This document shows positions 43,941 to 53,256 of a stretch of DNA of 64,000 nucleotides, piece after piece. The translations under genes were made by a program, and so were the position numbers. The stretch is from Halopelagius longus (lineage in GTDB: Archaea; Halobacteriota; Halobacteria; Halobacteriales; Haloferacaceae). The DNA lies in the NCBI RefSeq assembly GCF_900100875.1, contig NZ_FNKQ01000005.1, positions 223,755 through 287,754 of the forward strand. The letters run 5' to 3'. Every line of letters begins with the position of its first letter. Position 1 is the first letter of the stretch. The notes under the pieces were generated by a model. That model did no database searches and was not told where the DNA came from. It saw only the letters and a program-made list of their open reading frames with translations.

Positions 43941-43948
43941 TATATAGG
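43941..43948 (-). promoter_or_regulatory. TATA box of the hexuronate operon
   Basis: CCTATATA on the minus strand, 25-32 nt upstream of the uxuA ATG. It lies in the 62-bp gap after the UspA gene, so the operon has its own promoter. Confidence 0.65.
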
Positions 43949-43978
43949 TTGTGCGACTCGTTTCGACCCGTCCCGCCG

Positions 43979-44434
43979 TCAGTCCGTCTTGACCGTCACG
44001 TAGCCGGGGAAGTTCAGGACGAGTCGTTGGGTGGTGTCGCCGAACACGGCTTTCCCCGTCGGGGTCCGGCGGTTACCGAGGACGAACACGTGGTCACAGT
44101 CGCGTTCTTCGGCCACCTCGATGACGCGGTCCGCTTCCACCTCCTCGGTGACGTCCGCGACGACGGACCACTCGACGTCGAACCCGTCCAACGCTTCCGC
44201 GGCGAGTTCGTCGGCGAACTGGCGCGCGACGCCGACGGCGTTGTCGTCGGTGTACGCCGTGTTCTCCACCTCCCCGATTTTGTCGAGGGCGTCCCGCGCA
44301 CTCTCGTACTCCGACTCGGTTAGCGGCGAGTAGAGTACGAGTTCGGCGTTCGCCCCGCCGGCGTAGGCGGCGGCCTCCCGGAGCAACTCTGCGCAGTCGT
44401 AACGGTCGTCTAGTACGACGAGTGCGTCCTTCAT
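43979..44434 (-). CDS. Universal stress protein (UspA) family
   Basis: The 151-residue protein has the UspA alpha/beta layout: an N-terminal strand DALVVLDDRYDCAELLREAA, a middle helix pair with a DVEWSVVADVTEE strand, and the nucleotide-loop-like FVLGNRRTPTGKAVFGDTTQ followed by LVLNFPGYVTV. The G-x-x-x-x-x-x-x-x-G region suggests possible ATP binding. Role is not defined. A TATA box at 44457-44465 precedes it. Confidence 0.82.
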   Translation of the reverse strand: MKDALVVLDDRYDCAELLREAAAYAGGANAELVLYSPLTESEYESARDALDKIGEVENTAYTDDNAVGVARQFADELAAEALDGFDVEWSVVADVTEEVEADRVIEVAEERDCDHVFVLGNRRTPTGKAVFGDTTQRLVLNFPGYVTVKTD

Positions 44435-44456
44435 GTGACAGACATTAGCAGCCTCC

Positions 44457-44465
44457 TATATAATT
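44457..44465 (-). promoter_or_regulatory. TATA box of the UspA gene
   Basis: AATTATATA on the minus strand 23-31 nt upstream of ATG 44434; leaderless promoter spacing. Confidence 0.6.
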
Positions 44466-44496
44466 GCTCGGCTGACCGTCCGGCGACGGGTAAATG

Positions 44497-44517
44497 CGTC
44501 GTGACGTACTCACGACG
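44497..44517. promoter_or_regulatory. 21-bp palindrome upstream of the xylanase gene
   Basis: CGTCGTGA and TCACGACG are perfect inverted arms around CGTAC, about 100-120 nt upstream of the GH10 start and 63-83 nt upstream of the UspA start on the other strand. Same geometry (8-5-8) as the palindrome between the Opp-like operon and the GH67 gene. Candidate operator. Confidence 0.5.
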
Positions 44518-44615
44518 ACATTTATCTCGACGCGAATTACATCCAACGTTCAGAAATTTTCATTACGTAACCCGTCGAGTAGACAACCGGTGCTTCGGCG
44601 CACCGAGACGAAGCT

Positions 44616-46427
44616 ATGTCCGAACGCAACTCACTAGACCACGGACCGTCGGCAGACGAACCGACGGACGAGAGCGAGGAGACACGGGACGCAGAGACAA
44701 CCGAGACGGTGGGCGGACTCGACAGACGACGGTATCTGCAGATACTGGGCGCGGCCGGCCTACTCGGGTTCGGCGCAGGCAGTTCGTCCGCCGCGTCCGC
44801 GGCGGCGGATTCGGACGCACGGACCGTCGAGGTGACCGACGAGGACGAGGCGGACTGGGAGGCGGCCGCGGACGAGCGAATCCGCGAGCACCGAACCGCC
44901 GACCTCACCGTCGAAGTCGTCGACGACGACGGAAATCCGGTCGCCGCCGACGTGACCGTGGCGATGACCGAACACGCCTACGGGTTCGGAACGGCGGTCA
45001 ACGCGGGTACCCTCATAGAGGAGACGGAACCCGGCGACCACTACCGCGAGTACATCCCGGAACTGTTCAACAAGGCGGTTCTGGAAAACCACCACAAGTG
45101 GCGCTTCTGGGGGGAGAGCACCGAACTCTCCGACGAGGCGACGCGGTGGATTCTCGACCGCGGCCTCGACCTCCGAGGGCACGTCGCCCTGTGGGGGAAC
45201 GTCGAAGCGTGGGCGGTTCCGCCGGACGTGGTGAAGGCGATGGGCGTCGAGTGGGAGGACAACGGCGTCACCGACCCGGAACTCGACCCCGGGTACGTCT
45301 ACGAGCGAACGACCGAACACGTCCGGGAGATAATCGAACACTACGGCGACGACATCGAGGAGTGGGAGGTGTACAACGAGGCGATTCACCAGACCAGAAT
45401 CGTGGAGGCGATAGAGGGCGGCGAGATTCCCGACGGGGCGGACTACAACGCGTGGACCGCCCCCGTCGTCAGCGAGTGGTACGACATCGCCGCGGACGCC
45501 GCGCCCGACGGCGTCACGTTGGCCACGAACGACTACAACGTCTTCGCCGGGCCCTACGAGAGCGAACGCGAGCGCTATCGAGCGCAGATCGAATCCCTCC
45601 GAGACGACGGCGTCGCCATCGGCAGTATCGGACTGCAGAGTCACTTCGGGAAGGACGAGACGCTCTCCTCGGTCGAAATGCTCGAAGGACTCAACGAGTA
45701 CGCCCAGTACGGCGCTGACCTCAAAGTGACCGAGTTCGACACCGCGGACGATAGCTGGGGCGACGAGGCGAAGGCCGACTACCTCTATCGGTTCCTGAAG
45801 ACGCTGTACAGCCACCCGGCCACGTCCGACTTCCTGATGTGGGGCTTCTGGGACGGCCGTCACTGGCAGGGCGAAGCGCCCCTGTTCTACGAGGACTGGT
45901 CGAAGAAACCGGCGTACGACGCGTACACCGAACTCGTGTTCGACCAGTGGTGGACCGACACGTCCGGGACGACGGACGACGGGACGTTCTCCGCGAGGGC
46001 CCACCTCGGGTACTACGACCTGACGCTGTCGGTGGACGGCGGAAAGTTCGAACTAAACGCGGCCGTCACCGACCCGTCGACCGAGACGGTTTGCGTCCAG
46101 ACCGTCGAGATAGACGTTCTCGGCGGCGGAAACGGGAACTCGAACGGCAGCGTGCCCGTCCGCGTCTCCGACGGCGACGCGTTCGAGGTCGACGGTCTCG
46201 ACACCGACACGGTTCGCTTCGGCGCTCCCGACGCCGTCAACGACGGCGGGGGCAGTCCCGTGCAGACCGAGCGGAACCGCGGCGGTGGAAACGGAAACGG
46301 CGACGGTCCCGACCACCGCGTCTTCGTCTTCGACGCCGAGGAGAGCGCTCTCGACGGCGGCGCTGCGATGCTCCGCGGCGAAACCGACGACGGAACGGTC
46401 GTCGTCGGGTACGACGACGACGCGTAG
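44616..46427 (+). CDS. GH10 endo-1,4-beta-xylanase with Tat signal
   Basis: The 603-residue protein has an acidic leader and then a twin-arginine-like signal (GGLDRRRYLQILGAAGLLGF), so it is secreted folded. A GH10 barrel follows: HAYGFGTAVNAGTL, NHHKWRFWGE-type substrate loop, LRGHVALWG, the acid/base Glu in EEWEVYNEAIHQT and the nucleophile Glu in LKVTEFDTADD. The last 150 residues are beta-rich with a Gly/Asn linker, perhaps a carbohydrate-binding or anchoring domain. It should depolymerise xylan outside the cell. The start is 182 nt from the divergent UspA gene. Confidence 0.92.
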   Translation: MSERNSLDHGPSADEPTDESEETRDAETTETVGGLDRRRYLQILGAAGLLGFGAGSSSAASAAADSDARTVEVTDEDEADWEAAADERIREHRTADLTVEVVDDDGNPVAADVTVAMTEHAYGFGTAVNAGTLIEETEPGDHYREYIPELFNKAVLENHHKWRFWGESTELSDEATRWILDRGLDLRGHVALWGNVEAWAVPPDVVKAMGVEWEDNGVTDPELDPGYVYERTTEHVREIIEHYGDDIEEWEVYNEAIHQTRIVEAIEGGEIPDGADYNAWTAPVVSEWYDIAADAAPDGVTLATNDYNVFAGPYESERERYRAQIESLRDDGVAIGSIGLQSHFGKDETLSSVEMLEGLNEYAQYGADLKVTEFDTADDSWGDEAKADYLYRFLKTLYSHPATSDFLMWGFWDGRHWQGEAPLFYEDWSKKPAYDAYTELVFDQWWTDTSGTTDDGTFSARAHLGYYDLTLSVDGGKFELNAAVTDPSTETVCVQTVEIDVLGGGNGNSNGSVPVRVSDGDAFEVDGLDTDTVRFGAPDAVNDGGGSPVQTERNRGGGNGNGDGPDHRVFVFDAEESALDGGAAMLRGETDDGTVVVGYDDDA

Positions 46428-46601
46428 ACCGCCCCGACCGAAATCGAGCGTCGCGTCCGCTCGCCTCCCGCACGCCGCGTCACCGCGGTACGTCGACGGA
46501 GAACATCGGCGTTCGGCGCGGCGCTCCGTCGCTCCGACTCCAGTCTACGGTCGGGCGAGGCGGTGGAACTAATAGCGCGGGAAGACAGATACGGCCGAAC
46601 G

Positions 46602-46868
46602 ATGAACTGGTCACGCGAGGAGTTCTGGGAGCGGATGGAGGGATTCCGCGTCCTCTGGTTCTGTCTGGCGGTCGCCGACGTACTGTTTGGACTGGTGGCG
46701 GTCGCGACGCTCGTCGTGATGCCGTTCGATACGTCGGAGCCGAGCGTCGTCATCGCCGTCCTCGACATCGCCATCGTCGTCGTGACGCTAGTCCCCCTCA
46801 CGTACGTCCTCTACCGACTCCGGCAGCGGCAACGGGAGAAAGAGGCGCGCCGGGCGACGGCGGAGTAG
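46602..46868 (+). CDS. Small two-TM membrane protein, unknown function
   Basis: From ATG 46602 the product is 88 residues: a short amphipathic start NWSREEFWERMEGFRVLW, two hydrophobic segments (about 17-38 and 48-69) and a very basic-acidic C-terminal tail YRLRQRQREKEARR. The first 13 codons of a longer frame are not needed. Convergent with the OppF-like gene (24-nt gap). No family recognised. Confidence 0.65.
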   Translation: MNWSREEFWERMEGFRVLWFCLAVADVLFGLVAVATLVVMPFDTSEPSVVIAVLDIAIVVVTLVPLTYVLYRLRQRQREKEARRATAE

Positions 46869-46891
46869 TCGAGAGCGAACCGTAGCCGGCC

Positions 46892-48019
46892 TCAGTCGTC
46901 CGCTTCGCCGCCCGTTATCGAACTCCGGCCGTCCGTCGATTCGAGGTCTTCGATGGGTTCGCTCTCCCAGTACGGATGGTCGTCGTCGTACACCCGAAAG
47001 CAGGCCGCGGGATGGGTGGCGTCGGCGTCGCGTTGGCGCGTCGACTCCTCCAGCGTCGGTTCTTGTTGTGCGCACACCTCGCGCGCCTCGGGGCACCGCG
47101 TGTGGAAGCGGCACCCGCTCGGGGGGTCGACCGGGTCGGGGATGTCTATCTCCCGAATCGGCGGCTCGGAGATGTCGTCGGTCCTGGCTTCGAGGTCCGG
47201 CGTCGCCCACTGAAGCACCTTCGAGTAGGGGTGTTTCGGGTTCTTCAGAACCTCTTCGGTCGGGCCGATTTCGACCATCTGCCCGAGGTACATGATGCCG
47301 ATTCGACCGCCCGTCTTCTTCGTGAGGTAGCGAGCGTTCGAGAGGTTGTGCGAGATGAACAGGAACGACGTGTTGAACTGCTCCTGCAGTTCGAGCATCA
47401 GGTCCATCATGTCCACGCGCAGGCTCACGTCGAGTGCGCTGACCGCCTCGTCCGCGAGGATGAGGTCGGGGTTCATCAACAGCGCACGGATGAGCGCGAC
47501 GCGCTGTTTCTCGCCGCCGGAGAGTTGGTGCGGATAGCGTCCCGAGTAGTCCTCGGCCGGCTTCATGCCGACGCGTTCGAGCATGCCGTGGATGCGCGCC
47601 TCCCGGTCGTCCGTCGACATCTCGGGGTGCCACGTCTTCAGCGGCCGTTCGAGCGTGTTGAGCACCCGGCGGTTCGGGTTGAGCGAACTCCCGGGGTCCT
47701 GATGGATTATCTGCAGTGCGCGGCGGATGTCGCCGAACGGAATCTCCGCGTCGGAACTGTTCTCGCGCGCCTCCCAGATGTCCTGTCCGCGGTATTTGAC
47801 GCTGCCACTGGTCGGTCGCTGGAGGCCGATTGCGGTCTTCCCGAGCGTCGTCTTCCCGCACCCGGACTCACCGACGAGGGCGACGACGTCGTTCTCGCCG
47901 ATTTCGAGGTCGACCCCGTTGACCGCCTGCACCGTCTGTTCGTCGGAGAAGAAGCCGCTCTTGTTGGTGAAGTGAACCTCCACGTCCTCCATCGAGATGA
48001 CGGGTCGGTCGCTACTCAT
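46892..48019 (-). CDS. Opp/Dpp-type ABC transporter ATPase 2 (OppF-like)
   Basis: The 375-residue ATPase has Walker A LVGESGCGKTTLGKTAIGLQ, signature QLSGGEKQRVALIRA, Walker B LILADEAVSALD, and the C-terminal oligopeptide-ABC extension with the cysteine cluster around PPSGCRFHTRCPEAREVC. It pairs with the OppD-like ATPase whose gene overlaps it by 8 nt. Last gene of the five-gene importer operon. Family members carry oligopeptides, nickel or, in Thermotogales and several archaea, oligosaccharides. Confidence 0.9.
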   Translation of the reverse strand: MSSDRPVISMEDVEVHFTNKSGFFSDEQTVQAVNGVDLEIGENDVVALVGESGCGKTTLGKTAIGLQRPTSGSVKYRGQDIWEARENSSDAEIPFGDIRRALQIIHQDPGSSLNPNRRVLNTLERPLKTWHPEMSTDDREARIHGMLERVGMKPAEDYSGRYPHQLSGGEKQRVALIRALLMNPDLILADEAVSALDVSLRVDMMDLMLELQEQFNTSFLFISHNLSNARYLTKKTGGRIGIMYLGQMVEIGPTEEVLKNPKHPYSKVLQWATPDLEARTDDISEPPIREIDIPDPVDPPSGCRFHTRCPEAREVCAQQEPTLEESTRQRDADATHPAACFRVYDDDHPYWESEPIEDLESTDGRSSITGGEADD

Positions 48020-49082
48020 CGTACCGCACCCCCTCGATGTGCAGCGGAATCTCCTCGGGAACGTCCTCCCAGAAGTGACAGGCCGCCCTGTTCGTCACTC
48101 CGGAGCCGTCGTCGGCGTCGGTTTCGTACATCTCCGGGTCGACGTCGACGCATATCTCCTCGGAGAGCGGGCATCGCGGGTGGTACGAACAGCCCTGCGG
48201 GACGTTCACCGGGTCGGGGCTCTCGCCCTCGATGGGTTCCATCTCGTCGACGGGCGTGTTTAGGTTCGGCGTCGAATTTATCAGCGCGCGGGTGTACGGA
48301 TGGTGGCCGTCGTGGACGATAGTCTCCGCCGACCCGATTTCGCAGAACTCGAAGGCGTACATCACCGCGATGCGGTCGGCGAGACCGGACGCGAGTTCCA
48401 AGTCGTGCGTGATGAAGACCATCGTCAGGTTGTACTCCTCGCGCAGTTCCGACAGCAACGCGATGATGGAGCGCTGCATGAGCAGATCCAGCGCCGCGGT
48501 CGGTTCGTCCATCACGAGCACCTCGGGTTCGAGGATGAGAGACAGCGCGATGAGCGCGCGCTGTTTCATCCCGCCGGAGAGTTCGTGCGGGTAGGCGTTG
48601 AGGATGCGTTCGGGGCTGAGGTAGACGTCCGAGATGAGCTGTCGCGCCCGGTCCATCCCCTCCTGCTTCGGTACGTCGTGAGCCTTGAGCGTCTCCTCGA
48701 AGTGGTCGCCGATGGTCATCGTCGGATTCCACGAGTCCATCGCGCCTTGGAACACCATCGCCACGTCCTCCCACCGCATCTGACGGAGGCCCTCTTCGGT
48801 CTGTTCGAGGACGTCGACCGTCCCCCCGCGTTCGGGGTAGTACTCTATCTCGCCGAACGTCAGCCCCGGTTCGGGGACGGCGTCGAGGAGGGCGGAGGCG
48901 AACATGGACTTGCCAGACCCGCTCTCCCCGACGACGCCGAGGATTTCGCCCCGCCTGATATCGACGTCGACGCTGTTGAGGACGCGAGACTCGCCGCGTT
49001 CGAGGTCGAACGAGACCGAGAGGTCTCGAATCGACATTACGTTCTCCGATTCGGCGCTTCCGTGTTGCTCTTGTAAACTCAT
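48012..49082 (-). CDS. Opp/Dpp-type ABC transporter ATPase 1 (OppD-like)
   Basis: The 356-residue protein has Walker A VVGESGSGKSMFASALLDAV, signature ELSGGMKQRALIALS, Walker B VLVMDEPTAALD and the C-terminal extension VPQGCSYHPRCPLSEEICVD typical of OppD. It powers transport with the OppF-like subunit. Its ATG lies 2 nt after the stop of the preceding permease gene. Confidence 0.9.
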   Translation of the reverse strand: MSLQEQHGSAESENVMSIRDLSVSFDLERGESRVLNSVDVDIRRGEILGVVGESGSGKSMFASALLDAVPEPGLTFGEIEYYPERGGTVDVLEQTEEGLRQMRWEDVAMVFQGAMDSWNPTMTIGDHFEETLKAHDVPKQEGMDRARQLISDVYLSPERILNAYPHELSGGMKQRALIALSLILEPEVLVMDEPTAALDLLMQRSIIALLSELREEYNLTMVFITHDLELASGLADRIAVMYAFEFCEIGSAETIVHDGHHPYTRALINSTPNLNTPVDEMEPIEGESPDPVNVPQGCSYHPRCPLSEEICVDVDPEMYETDADDGSGVTNRAACHFWEDVPEEIPLHIEGVRYDE

Positions 49083-49084
49083 GG

Positions 49085-50131
49085 TTAGAACATCCCTTTC
49101 GTTGTGTCGTCGGTGTCCGCGTCGGCGTCAGCGCTGACGGCACCGCTGGTGTCTGCGTGCCGTGCGCGGACGCGCGGATTGAACAGTCGGTCGGTACCCT
49201 GTGCGAACAGTATGAGGCCGAACACGAGGAGGATGACGGTGACCATCGGCGTGATGATCCAGTACGCCGTCTCCCACGTGTAGAGTGCACCCGCCGTCGA
49301 GTAGGCGCGACTCATCATCACGCCCCAGTTCGGTTTCGACGTCGGGAGGAGACCGAGGAAGTACAGCCCGACGGAGGCGAAGATGACGTTCCGCGCCGCC
49401 TGCACGAAGTTCACGACCACGTACGGCATGAGGTTCGGCAGGATGTCTTCGCGGATAATCGTCCCCGTCGGAACGCCTATCGTCCGCGAGGCCTCGATGT
49501 AGGACTCTTCGCGGATAGTCAGAACCTGCGAGCGAATGGACCGCGCCAGCCCCGCCCACGCGTTGATGGACAGGACGACGCCGATGACGAGCGGATTCCG
49601 CGGTTGGAGCAGCACCGAGAGGACGATGACGAGCGGAAGCCCCGGAATCGTCATCGCGATGTCGGTGAGCGTCATCAGGACCCGGTCGGTGAACCCGCGT
49701 TTGTAGCCCGACACCGTACCGACGGCCGTCGCGACGACCGTCGAGAACACGGCACCGGAGGCGATCATCTGAAGCATCCACGGCGTCGCGTGGACTATCT
49801 GTGCGAAGATGTCGCGACCGAGGTTGTCGGTCCCGAGGGGGAACTCCGTCGTCTGGAAGGCGCCGACGTACCGGGCTCCCTCCCCGATGGTGGGGGGTTC
49901 GACGAAGTAGACGCCGACTGTCCCCATGATCACGTACAGCAGGATGATGAGCGAACCGACGCGGACCCGCCAGTCCGACCACGCGATGCGACAGGACGCC
50001 ACCACCACCGCGTCGAACCAGCGACGGTAGCGGTCCCGCCGCGTTCGTTCGACTTCCGAGTTGACTTGGAACAGGGAGTCTCCGTCTTCGGCCTGACCGT
50101 CTTGATTGGTAGATGTCTCAGTATGACTCAT
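49085..50131 (-). CDS. Opp/Dpp-type ABC permease (DppC-like)
   Basis: From ATG 50131 the protein has 348 residues, six hydrophobic segments, the periplasm-facing GTDNLGRDIFAQIVHATPWM, and the EAA-like loop EESYIEASRTIGVPTGTIIR followed by EDILPNLMPYVVV, all typical of DppC. It has a longer-than-usual acidic N-terminus and C-terminal tail. The start overlaps the DppB-like gene by 14 nt, indicating coupled translation. Confidence 0.9.
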   Translation of the reverse strand: MSHTETSTNQDGQAEDGDSLFQVNSEVERTRRDRYRRWFDAVVVASCRIAWSDWRVRVGSLIILLYVIMGTVGVYFVEPPTIGEGARYVGAFQTTEFPLGTDNLGRDIFAQIVHATPWMLQMIASGAVFSTVVATAVGTVSGYKRGFTDRVLMTLTDIAMTIPGLPLVIVLSVLLQPRNPLVIGVVLSINAWAGLARSIRSQVLTIREESYIEASRTIGVPTGTIIREDILPNLMPYVVVNFVQAARNVIFASVGLYFLGLLPTSKPNWGVMMSRAYSTAGALYTWETAYWIITPMVTVILLVFGLILFAQGTDRLFNPRVRARHADTSGAVSADADADTDDTTKGMF

Positions 50132-51137
50132 GGTCACCACCTCCGGCACGCGGGTCGATGAATCCGTACGTCGCGTCGGCGATGAACACGCCGATAGCGA
50201 CCGTTATCGTGATGATGAGGAATCCACCCATCATCAACGGGTAATCTCGGGCCCCGATCGACTGATAGAGGTAGTAGCCGACGCCGGGGTAGCGGAAAAT
50301 CTGTTCGAGGATGACCGACCCACCGAAGACGAACCCGATGGAGATCATCAGCCCGGTGTACATCGGGAGAATCGCGTTCCGACCGACGTACCAAAGCGAG
50401 ATGCGCCGCGAGGGGAGACCGCGGAGTTGGGCGACGCGCAGGTAGTCCTCGCCGAGGATGCGGATGCTGTTCCCGCGCATGCTGAGCGCCCACCCGCCGA
50501 ACCCCGTGATAACGAGCGACATGATGGGCAGGGCCGCGTGGTGGAGTGCGCCAGCGAGGAACGGGTAGTTGAAGCCGACGGTCGTCCCGGAGGTCATCCG
50601 CCCGCCCGTCGGGAACCATCCCAGTTGGTAGCCGAGAACGTAGACCAGGAGGATACCCGCGACGTAGTACGGAACGGAGTTCAGGAAGATTCCGTTGAGC
50701 GTCGTTCCCACGTCGATGAGTTCTCCCTCGTTGTACGCCATCACCGCTCCCAAGGAGACGCCGAGGACGAACGTGAGGGTAATCGACGTCACCATCAGCA
50801 GTAACGTCCACGGAAGGGCGTTCGCGAGGATATCAGCGACCGGTTCGCTATAGATGATCGAGCGACCGAGGTCGCCGCTTACGGTGGAGACAACGTAGTC
50901 GATATACTGTTGCCACACCGGTTTGTCGGGGTTGACGTTCGTGTACACCTCGACGAGTCGGTTGATCTGTTGCATGTTCACGTCGCCGGACGAGGACTGG
51001 ATGAGCTGTCCGCGTAAGTAGTCCATCGGTCCCCCCGGCATCAATCGAATCATCCCGAACGTCAGGGAAATCACCACGTACACCGTTAGAATGGCTTGTG
51101 CCACTCTCTTTGTGATACGGCCTACCATGTAACGCAT
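50118..51137 (-). CDS. Opp/Dpp-type ABC permease (DppB-like)
   Basis: The 339-residue protein begins MRYMVGRITKRVAQAILTVY followed by VVISLTFGMIRLMPGGPMDY, the standard DppB start with the first membrane segment. An EAA-type loop, ILGEDYLRVAQLRGLPSRRI, lies at about 235-255. Forms the heterodimeric channel with DppC. It lies 155 nt downstream of the substrate-binding protein gene. Confidence 0.9.
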   Translation of the reverse strand: MRYMVGRITKRVAQAILTVYVVISLTFGMIRLMPGGPMDYLRGQLIQSSSGDVNMQQINRLVEVYTNVNPDKPVWQQYIDYVVSTVSGDLGRSIIYSEPVADILANALPWTLLLMVTSITLTFVLGVSLGAVMAYNEGELIDVGTTLNGIFLNSVPYYVAGILLVYVLGYQLGWFPTGGRMTSGTTVGFNYPFLAGALHHAALPIMSLVITGFGGWALSMRGNSIRILGEDYLRVAQLRGLPSRRISLWYVGRNAILPMYTGLMISIGFVFGGSVILEQIFRYPGVGYYLYQSIGARDYPLMMGGFLIITITVAIGVFIADATYGFIDPRAGGGDHESY

Positions 51138-51292
51138 GTCCTTACCAAGCTACATTAATCTTCCTGATTTATCGGTATCGTCCCGCCGTCGTAACCCTCG
51201 CGAACGAACGTCGCGGAGACGGCCCTGCGCCGAAAGAGAAGCCACGAGTCGCACGCCGCCGTCGGTCGGGACGCGTCGCGTTCGTCAGGTCG

Positions 51293-53134
51293 TTACTGCT
51301 CGCGGGCCGTCGCCGCGCCGACGCGCGGCCACCAGTAGTAGTGGAACTGGACGTACTGCTCCTCCGACCCCTTCTCGGGGACGTTCCACTCGTTTGTGTT
51401 CCAGAACCCCTGAGACTGCTTCTCCACGATGGGGTATATCGGCAGCGACTGGTTGATGACCCAGCCCACCTCTTGGACCAGCTGGTTGATCTTCTTCTCG
51501 TCCGAGGACGTCCCCAGTTGCTGGAGTTTCGACACGATATCGACGGTCTGCGGTTCCCCGTCGGGTTCGCCCATCGGCGGCGCTTTCGGCTCTTGGGGGT
51601 AGTTCAGGTTCGTCTTGACGGTACCGCTGTTCAGAATCCACGACTGGGTGAAGAACGGGTCGGTCTGTCCCGAGTTGTTCCAGAACCAGGGTGCGATTTT
51701 GAAGTTCGACGACCCCCAGTGCTGCCCGAAGAACGTCGTGTTCTCGACGTTCTTGTTGGTCGCCTCGATGCCGAAGTCGGTCAGCATCTGCGAGACGATT
51801 CGGCTCATGCTGACGAAGTCGCTCCATCCGGCGGGGACGGGGATGTCGAAGGCGAACTTATCGCCGTTCGGCTTGTGCCACGTGCCACTGCGCTTCTCGT
51901 ACCCTTCGGATTCGAGCAGTTTCGTCGCCTTCTCCTTGTTCGTGTAGGAACTGTAGATGTTCTTGTTGTTGCCGAGGTGGCGGTCCCACGTGTCGCTGTG
52001 GAAGCTCCCCACGCCGATGGGGACTTTCACGGCGGCCTTCGTGTCGTCGACGAGCGTCGCGATGCGGTTCTGGTCGATGATGTGTGCGATGGCGCGGCGG
52101 ACGTTTCGCTTTCCGAAGTCCTCGTCGTCGTGATTGAACGCGATGGAGTAGCCGTTGTGGGAGGGGATGCGGTACTCCTGGACGGCGTCGGGGAGTGACT
52201 CGCGGATGCGCTTGGGGAAGAACGTCGTCGTCGTCGCGTCAAGTCCAGAGAGGTTCTTCATCGCGGCCCACTGCTGTTGGTTCGAGGACATGTACTCCAC
52301 CTCGTAGTACGGGAAGTTGATCTGGTCCGCGGAGGCGTGGTCCTCCACCTTCGCCAGCTTGAGAACCTGCTGGTCCGCGGATTCGTACTTGAACGGACCG
52401 GAGCCGATCGGTTCGCTCGGCTGGTAGTCCTGAATGTCCGACTGAAGCTGCGTGAGCTCCTCGTCCGACATCTCGGGGTCGTATCGCTCTACGAACTTCC
52501 CGTACCGACTCGTCGGCGTGTCGAGCCAACTCTGGGAGAGCGTCGTCATGATAACCGACTCCCGGTAATCGCTCGCCATCGTGTACTCGACTGTCGTCTC
52601 GTCGGCCGCGACGACGTCGTCGATGTAGTCGCTGACCGCGTAGCCGAATATCTCGTCTATCCTGAACTTCGTGACGACGTCCTCGGCCGTCACCGGGTCG
52701 CCGTTGTGCCACGTGTCGTTCTCGCGGATGTTCACGGTCAGCGTCTTGCCGTCGACGGACCAGTCTTGGAACAGATACGGGATGAGTTCGCCCGTCTTCC
52801 GGTTGTTGCGGAGGAACGGGTCGAACACCACCTTCCCGCCCTGCTGGGCGTAGTGGCTCGGCGCGTAGGAGTTCCACTGGAGGTCCGTCGGAACGTACCG
52901 GCCGGGGACCGTCAGCGACTGATCTACCAACCCGTTCCCGCTTTCGTCTTCGCTCGTCGATCCGCTCCCCTCGCCGCCGCCCTCGAGGGCACCGGTGCCG
53001 ACGCCGGTCCCGGTCCCTTCTTCGGGGGTGTCTCCGGAGCAACCGGCGAACGCCGCGGCGCCTGCGGCACCGCTCATCGCGAGCATCTGTCTACGGCTCA
53101 GCCTAGTGGCCGGGCTATTGTTATCGTTAGCCAT
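51293..53134 (-). CDS. Opp/Dpp-type substrate-binding lipoprotein (SBP family 5), xylo-oligosaccharide candidate
   Basis: From ATG 53134 the product has 613 residues: an N-terminus with RLSRRQMLAMSGAAGAAAF (twin Arg) and lipobox AFAGCSGD, an acidic Gly/Ser/Glu linker, then the family-5 binding domain (FQDWSVDGKTLTVNIRENDT, WHNGDPVTAEDVV, NVRRAIAHIIDQNRIATLVD). Family members bind peptides, but those in archaeal and Thermotoga polysaccharide loci bind cello-, manno- or xylo-oligosaccharides. Divergence from the GH67 gene and proximity to GH10 and GH3 favour (glucurono)xylo-oligosaccharides. TATA-like TATTATAATC on the minus strand near 53157-53166 supports this start. Confidence 0.85.
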   Translation of the reverse strand: MANDNNSPATRLSRRQMLAMSGAAGAAAFAGCSGDTPEEGTGTGVGTGALEGGGEGSGSTSEDESGNGLVDQSLTVPGRYVPTDLQWNSYAPSHYAQQGGKVVFDPFLRNNRKTGELIPYLFQDWSVDGKTLTVNIRENDTWHNGDPVTAEDVVTKFRIDEIFGYAVSDYIDDVVAADETTVEYTMASDYRESVIMTTLSQSWLDTPTSRYGKFVERYDPEMSDEELTQLQSDIQDYQPSEPIGSGPFKYESADQQVLKLAKVEDHASADQINFPYYEVEYMSSNQQQWAAMKNLSGLDATTTTFFPKRIRESLPDAVQEYRIPSHNGYSIAFNHDDEDFGKRNVRRAIAHIIDQNRIATLVDDTKAAVKVPIGVGSFHSDTWDRHLGNNKNIYSSYTNKEKATKLLESEGYEKRSGTWHKPNGDKFAFDIPVPAGWSDFVSMSRIVSQMLTDFGIEATNKNVENTTFFGQHWGSSNFKIAPWFWNNSGQTDPFFTQSWILNSGTVKTNLNYPQEPKAPPMGEPDGEPQTVDIVSKLQQLGTSSDEKKINQLVQEVGWVINQSLPIYPIVEKQSQGFWNTNEWNVPEKGSEEQYVQFHYYWWPRVGAATAREQ

Positions 53135-53193
53135 ACCGCACCATATTTCATGGATGATTATAATACTTTCCAACGTCGCCCAAATCGAGCGTG

Positions 53194-53214
53194 CGAACGG
53201 AGCACGTCCGTTCG
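53194..53214. promoter_or_regulatory. 21-bp palindrome between the Opp-like operon and GH67 gene
   Basis: CGAACGGA and TCCGTTCG are perfect inverted arms around GCACG, midway in the 122-bp divergent region and about 43 nt upstream of the GH67 ATG. The 8-5-8 geometry matches the palindrome at 44497-44517, though the arms differ in sequence. Confidence 0.5.
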
Positions 53215-53256
53215 AGAGCGGGGTTTTTTACGCGACGTTTGCGATTATCGACGCAG

